Origin: JACVRW01 sp036009005
GTDB taxonomy: Bacteria; Actinomycetota; Thermoleophilia; Solirubrobacterales; Thermoleophilaceae
Length of the DNA: 8,453 bases
Direction of reading: 5' to 3'
Assembly: GCA_036009005.1 (NCBI GenBank)
Contig: DASYMP010000070.1
Location: forward strand, 1-8,453
The notes beneath the pieces were generated by a model. The model was given only the letters and a program-made list of their open reading frames with translations, did no database searches and had not been told where the DNA came from. The position numbers and the translations under genes were made by a program. Positions 5,144-8,453 of the stretch are shown one piece after another (within the stretch, counting starts at the first letter, position 1; the number at the start of each line of letters is the position of its first letter).

Positions 5144-6205
5144 ATGCCTGCTCCGGAACTGCTTCACAACCTGCTCACCGCCCCCGGCCCGCCCGGGCAC
5201 GAGAGCGAGCCGGCGCGCGTGTGGCGCAAGGCCGCGGAGGCGTTCGCCGACGAGGTGACCACCGACACGCTCGGCACCACGGTCGCGCGCGTCAACGGCA
5301 GCGGCGAGCGGCCGCTGATGGCGGTGGTCGGGCACATCGACGAGATCGGCCTGCTGGTGAGCCACGTGAGCGACAAGGGCTACCTGCACGTCGTGCAGTC
5401 CGGCGGCTGGGACGCCCAGGTGCTCGTGGGGCAGCGCGTGCAGGTGTTCACGCGCGATGGGATCGTCCCGGGAGTGGTGGGCCGCAAGCCGCCCCACCTC
5501 ACCGACGCCGACGAGCGCAAGAAGGCCGTCGAGCTGAAGAACCTGCACGTGGACATCGGCGCGCGCGACGGCGACGAGGCCCGCTCGCTCGTGTCGGTGG
5601 GCGACCACGCGCTGATCGCGGCCGAGCCGCTCGACCTGCCGAACGGGCGGCTCGCCTCACGCGCGCTCGACAACCGGCTCGGCGTGTTCGTGGCGATCGA
5701 GGTGGCGCGGCGGGTCAAGGAGGCCGGCGGCAACGCCGGCCCGGTGGCGGGCGTGGCCGCGGTGCAGGAGGAGATCGGCGCGCACGGGGCGCGCGTCATG
5801 GCGTACAGCCTCGAGCCGGACCTGGCCGTGGTCGTGGACGTGACGCACGCCACCGACGCCCCCGGGGTCGACCCGGGCGAGGTGGGCGACCACGGACTCG
5901 GGAGCGGGCCGGTGATCACGCGCGGCGCGATCGTGAGCCGCGCGGTGAACGACCTGCTCGACGATGTGGCCGCCGCCGAGGGAATCGCGTGTGCGACCGA
6001 GGCGTCCGGGCGCCAGACGGGCACCGACGCCGACACGGTGCACCTGAGCCGCACGGGCGTGGCCACGGCCGTCGTCTCGATTCCGCTCCGCTACATGCAT
6101 TCCCCGGTCGAGCTCGTGGACCTCGCGGACGTGGAGGCCGTGATCAGGCTGCTCACCGCGCTGGCGCTGCACCTCGAGCCGGACACGAGCCTCGCGCGCT
6201 GGTAG
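5144..6205 (+). CDS. M42-family metallo-aminopeptidase (FrvX/glutamyl aminopeptidase type)
   Basis: M42 enzymes are cytosolic di-metal (Zn/Co) aminopeptidases that form large tetrahedral dodecamers and trim short peptides. Some were once misnamed endoglucanases or CelM. At 353 residues the length is typical. All metal and catalytic residues are visible: His64 and Asp66 in GHIDEIG, the bridging Asp176 in RALDNR, the catalytic base Glu209 and ligand Glu210 in VQEEIGAHGA, Asp232 in VVDVTHATD and His319 in YMHSPVE. The inserted PDZ-like dimerisation subdomain is about 75-165 (VQVFTRDGIVPGVVGRKPPHL). GRQTGTDAD at 289-297 is also a family hallmark. The ATG at 5144 lies 6 bases after the osmC stop with no good Shine-Dalgarno, so translation may depend on coupling to osmC. 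The stop codon lies within a hairpin. Substrate preference (glutamyl, leucyl, lysyl) cannot be told from sequence. Confidence 0.95.
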   Translation: MPAPELLHNLLTAPGPPGHESEPARVWRKAAEAFADEVTTDTLGTTVARVNGSGERPLMAVVGHIDEIGLLVSHVSDKGYLHVVQSGGWDAQVLVGQRVQVFTRDGIVPGVVGRKPPHLTDADERKKAVELKNLHVDIGARDGDEARSLVSVGDHALIAAEPLDLPNGRLASRALDNRLGVFVAIEVARRVKEAGGNAGPVAGVAAVQEEIGAHGARVMAYSLEPDLAVVVDVTHATDAPGVDPGEVGDHGLGSGPVITRGAIVSRAVNDLLDDVAAAEGIACATEASGRQTGTDADTVHLSRTGVATAVVSIPLRYMHSPVELVDLADVEAVIRLLTALALHLEPDTSLARW

Positions 6206-6230
6206 CGCGCGTACCGCCCGGGTACGGGCG
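6193..6230. repeat. Two tandem hairpins between M42 and MBL genes
   Basis: The first hairpin has perfect 8-bp arms CGCGCGCT (6193-6200) and AGCGCGCG (6204-6211) around a 3-base loop and contains the M42 stop codon. The second has 6-bp arms CGCCCG (6215-6220) and CGGGCG (6225-6230) around GGTA; an alternative pairing GTACC/GGTAC (6211-6215, 6221-6225) would compete with both. No T-run follows on either strand, so a classical intrinsic terminator is unlikely. The second hairpin ends four bases before the MBL start codon and could mask ribosome entry. Confidence 0.55.
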
Positions 6231-6234
6231 ACAG

Positions 6235-6963
6235 ATGCACGACAACGGCATCCACTGGGTCGAGGACTCGTACACCAACTACTTCCTGGTGGAGGACGGC
6301 GACCGCGTGACGGTCGTCGACGCCGGCCACCCGTCGTCCTGGGACTCGTTCCAGGGCGCCCTGCGGCGGATCGGCCGCTCGACCGACGACGTGGACGCGA
6401 TCGTGCTCACCCACGGGCACTTCGACCACGTCGGCTTCGCCGAGCGCGCGCGGCGGGAGCTCGACATCCCGGTGTGGGTGCACGAGAACGACGTGCCGCT
6501 CACGAAGCACCCTTGGCGCTACGACCACGAGCGGCCGCGCAGCCTCTACCTCGCGACGCAGCCGCGGGCGCTCCCGATCGTGGCGGCGTACGTGAAGAGC
6601 CGCTCGTTCTGGGCGCCGCCCGTCCGCGAGGTGAAGCGCTTCACCGACGGGTCGCTGCCGGTCACCGGGTCGCCGCGGGTGATCCCGACCCCGGGGCATA
6701 CGCATGGACACTGCGCGCTCCACTTCCCCGACCGTGACGCGGTGATCGTCGGCGACGCGTTCGTGACGCTCGATCCGTACACCGCGCGGCGGGGCCCTCG
6801 GGTGGTGGCCCGTGCGGCGACGGCGGATAGCGAGCGAGCGCTGGCCACGCTCGACGTGCTCGCCGAGACGGAGGCGCGGACGGCGTTCGTGGGGCACGGC
6901 GAGCCCTGGACCCGGGGCGTCGAGGCGGCCTGCGAGCAGGCGAAGCGCGCGGGCGTGGCCTAG
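6235..6963 (+). CDS. Metallo-beta-lactamase-fold hydrolase
   Basis: This is a 242-residue single-domain member of the MBL superfamily, which includes glyoxalase II, lactonases and other thioester, lactone or phosphoester hydrolases. The full binuclear zinc site is present: THGHFDHVG at 59-67 (His60, His62, Asp64, His65), His155 in PTPGHTHGH at 151-159, Asp174 in VGDAF and His221 in VGHGEPW. Asp29 in VTVVDAGH marks the first beta-sheet. The insert between the two zinc motifs (about 90-145, rich in Arg, Trp and Pro) is the likely substrate lid. There is no signal peptide, so it should be cytosolic. The true substrate cannot be read from the sequence; beta-lactamase activity is not implied. The ATG at 6235 is the only start that gives the canonical N-terminus; no start codon lies between the M42 stop and it in this frame. 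It follows the M42 gene by 29 bases and converges with dxs. Confidence 0.93.
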   Translation: MHDNGIHWVEDSYTNYFLVEDGDRVTVVDAGHPSSWDSFQGALRRIGRSTDDVDAIVLTHGHFDHVGFAERARRELDIPVWVHENDVPLTKHPWRYDHERPRSLYLATQPRALPIVAAYVKSRSFWAPPVREVKRFTDGSLPVTGSPRVIPTPGHTHGHCALHFPDRDAVIVGDAFVTLDPYTARRGPRVVARAATADSERALATLDVLAETEARTAFVGHGEPWTRGVEAACEQAKRAGVA

Positions 6964-6979
6964 GCCGGCCGCTAGGCCA
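6956..6979. repeat. Palindrome holding both stop codons of convergent MBL gene and dxs
   Basis: TGGCCTAG at 6956-6963 and CTAGGCCA at 6972-6979 are perfect 8-bp inverted arms around an 8-base spacer. The left arm ends in the TAG of the MBL gene; the right arm begins with the complement of the dxs TAG. Within it GGCCTAGGCC (6957-6966) and GGCCGGCC (6963-6970) are smaller perfect palindromes. It may act as a bidirectional transcript end by hairpin formation, but neither side has a T-run. Confidence 0.55.
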
Positions 6980-8453
6980 GCGAGGGCTCGAGCACTGCCT
7001 GGGCCACGCGCTCGGCCACTGCCTCGGGCGTGAGCCCGACCTCCTCGCGCAGCAGAGCGGGCTTGCCGTGGGTCACGTAGCGGTCGGGCAGGCCGAAGCG
7101 CATCACGCGGGTGCTGCCGAGCAGGTCGCGGTCGGCGAGGTGCTCGAGCACCCCTGAGCCGAAGCCGCCGGCGAGCACGTTCTCCTCCACGGTCACGAGC
7201 AGGTCATGCTCGGCCGCGAGCCGCTCCACCAGCTCGGCGTCGAGCGGCTTCGCGAAGCGGGCGTCGGCCACGGTCGCGTCGATCCCGTGCTCCTCGGCGA
7301 GCAGGCCCGCCGCTCCGAGCGCCACGCTGGCTCCGTAGCCGTAGCCGAGGAGCGCCACGGTCTCGCCCTCGTGCAGCAGCTCGCCGCGGCCGATCTCGAT
7401 CGGCTCCGGGCGCGCCGGCAGCTCCACGCCCTCGGCCTCGCCGCGCGGGTAGCGCAACGCCACCGGGCCGTCGTCGTAGACGAGCGCGGTGTGGAGCATG
7501 TTGACGAGCGCCGCCTCGTCGCGCGGGGCCATCTGGACCATGTGCGGCAGGCAGCGCAGGTAGGAGATGTCGAACGCGCCGTGATGGGTCGGGCCGTCGT
7601 CGCCCACAAGGCCGGCGCGATCCATTGCGAACACCACGTTCAGCTTCTGGAGGCAGATGTCGTGGACGATCTGGTCGTAGCCGCGCTGGAGGAAGGTCGA
7701 GTAGATCGCGGCCACCGGCTTTGCCCCCTCGAGCGCCAGGCCGGCCGCGAACAGCACCGCGTGCTGCTCGGCGATCCCCACGTCGTAATAGCGCTCGGGG
7801 AGCGCCTTCTGGAGCAGGTTGAGGCCAGTTCCCGAGTTCATTGCGGCGGTGATGCCCATCACGCGCTTGTCGCGGCGGCACTCCTCCACGAGCGCCTCGC
7901 CGAAGACCGTCGTGTACTGGGGCGGCGCGGCCTTCGTGAACTTGGCGGTGGGGCTCGGGCTCTTCTTGGGGGCCGCGGCGCCGTTCACGACCGAGCCCGG
8001 CTTCGCCGCGTGCCACTGCTCCATGCCCTCGAGCCCGCCCTCCTCGGCGGGAACGAAGCCCTTGCCCTTCACGGTCTTGCAGTGCACCACGACCGGCCGG
8101 TCGGCCTCGAGGGCCTCGCCGATCGCCTGGCGCAGCGCCTTCACGTCGTGGCCGTCGATCACGCCGACGTACGCGAGGTCGAGCTCCTCGAAGAAGAGGC
8201 CAGGCGCCCAGTAGGCCTTGAGCGACTCCTTCAGGATCGGTCCCAGCCGCTCGATCTTGCTGCCGATGCCGGCGGGCAGCTTTGTGAGCGTCTCCTCGGC
8301 GTCCTCACGCGCGTGGTACAGCTTCGGATTCAGGCGCATGCGGTTGAAGAGCCGCGAGAGGGCGCCGACGTTCGGGGCGATCGACATGCCGTTGTCGTTC
8401 ACGACGATCACCATCGGCATGTCCAGGCCGCCGGCGTTCAGCAGTGCCTCGAA
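6972..8453 (-). CDS. dxs: 1-Deoxy-D-xylulose-5-phosphate synthase (5' end outside window)
   Basis: DXS condenses pyruvate with glyceraldehyde 3-phosphate, using thiamine diphosphate, to give DXP; it is the first and rate-controlling step of the MEP isoprenoid pathway and also feeds thiamine and pyridoxal synthesis. The window holds the last 493 codons and the stop; the reading frame is open to base 8453, so roughly the first quarter of the protein is missing. Visible landmarks in fragment numbering: FEALLNAGG at 1-9, the metal/ThDP-binding NDNGMSI at 19-25, GVIDGHD near 97, HCKTVKGKGF near 124, a Pro/Lys/Ala-rich interdomain linker at about 150-178, the catalytic Glu229 in DVGIAEQHA, DRAGLVGDDGPTHHG near 278-292, and the C-terminal transketolase-like domain with VTVEENVLAGGFGSG. 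It converges on the MBL gene with 8 bases between stops. It lies on the same strand as tlyA but is separated from it by the plus-strand block. Confidence 0.97.
   Translation of the reverse strand, partial: FEALLNAGGLDMPMVIVVNDNGMSIAPNVGALSRLFNRMRLNPKLYHAREDAEETLTKLPAGIGSKIERLGPILKESLKAYWAPGLFFEELDLAYVGVIDGHDVKALRQAIGEALEADRPVVVHCKTVKGKGFVPAEEGGLEGMEQWHAAKPGSVVNGAAAPKKSPSPTAKFTKAAPPQYTTVFGEALVEECRRDKRVMGITAAMNSGTGLNLLQKALPERYYDVGIAEQHAVLFAAGLALEGAKPVAAIYSTFLQRGYDQIVHDICLQKLNVVFAMDRAGLVGDDGPTHHGAFDISYLRCLPHMVQMAPRDEAALVNMLHTALVYDDGPVALRYPRGEAEGVELPARPEPIEIGRGELLHEGETVALLGYGYGASVALGAAGLLAEEHGIDATVADARFAKPLDAELVERLAAEHDLLVTVEENVLAGGFGSGVLEHLADRDLLGSTRVMRFGLPDRYVTHGKPALLREEVGLTPEAVAERVAQAVLEPSLA

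Noticed and set aside
4867..6963. A 698-codon plus-strand frame that would make the MBL protein a large fusion
   Set aside because: Only the part from 6235 has recognisable domains. The upstream part overlaps osmC and the M42 gene in another frame and is low-complexity Arg/Gly/Ala sequence.
1..8453. Mobile element, CRISPR array, phage or defence system
   Set aside because: No transposase, integrase, direct-repeat array, terminal inverted repeats or nuclease-type proteins were found. All but one gene are known housekeeping or stress families.

Overview
The window is very GC-rich and densely packed, with the strong third-position G/C bias of a high-GC actinobacterium. The minus-strand order dxs, tlyA, nadK, recN, pyrG follows the actinobacterial layout (Mycobacterium has tlyA-ppnK-recN close to pyrG). 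Acidic/Arg/Ala-rich proteins, GTG starts and apparently leaderless genes fit this. A deep-branching lineage such as Thermoleophilia/Solirubrobacterales is my guess, not something the sequence proves. I see no mobile element, CRISPR array, tRNA or rRNA.

Minus strand, left part (1-3778): the N-terminal third or less of CTP synthase (pyrG, cut by the window edge), the complete DNA-repair ATPase recN, the complete NAD kinase nadK, and the complete rRNA 2'-O-methyltransferase tlyA. tlyA and nadK overlap by 4 bases (GTGA), and nadK has a clear Shine-Dalgarno inside tlyA. Minus strand, right part (6972-8453): the C-terminal three quarters of 1-deoxy-D-xylulose-5-phosphate synthase (dxs), running off the window.

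Plus strand (3815-6963): a five-gene block sits between tlyA and dxs, which are commonly neighbours in other bacteria. It holds a fluoride channel (crcB), an unrecognised four-helix membrane protein, an OsmC-type thiol peroxidase, an M42-family metallo-aminopeptidase and a metallo-beta-lactamase-fold hydrolase. An intrinsic terminator separates the membrane-protein gene from osmC. osmC and the M42 gene are 6 bases apart and look co-transcribed. The MBL gene follows two tandem hairpins and converges on dxs; the two stop codons lie in the arms of one palindrome.

The most interesting signals are regulatory. Three genes (tlyA, the membrane protein, osmC) have a TANNNT -10 box placed so that transcription would begin at or within two bases of the start codon, which suggests leaderless mRNAs. 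The membrane-protein gene also carries a perfect TGTGA-N6-TCACA palindrome, the CRP-family consensus, centred about 41 bases before the predicted start of transcription, the class II activator position. I found no clearly novel multi-gene system. The coding content is mostly housekeeping and stress metabolism, with one protein I cannot identify.
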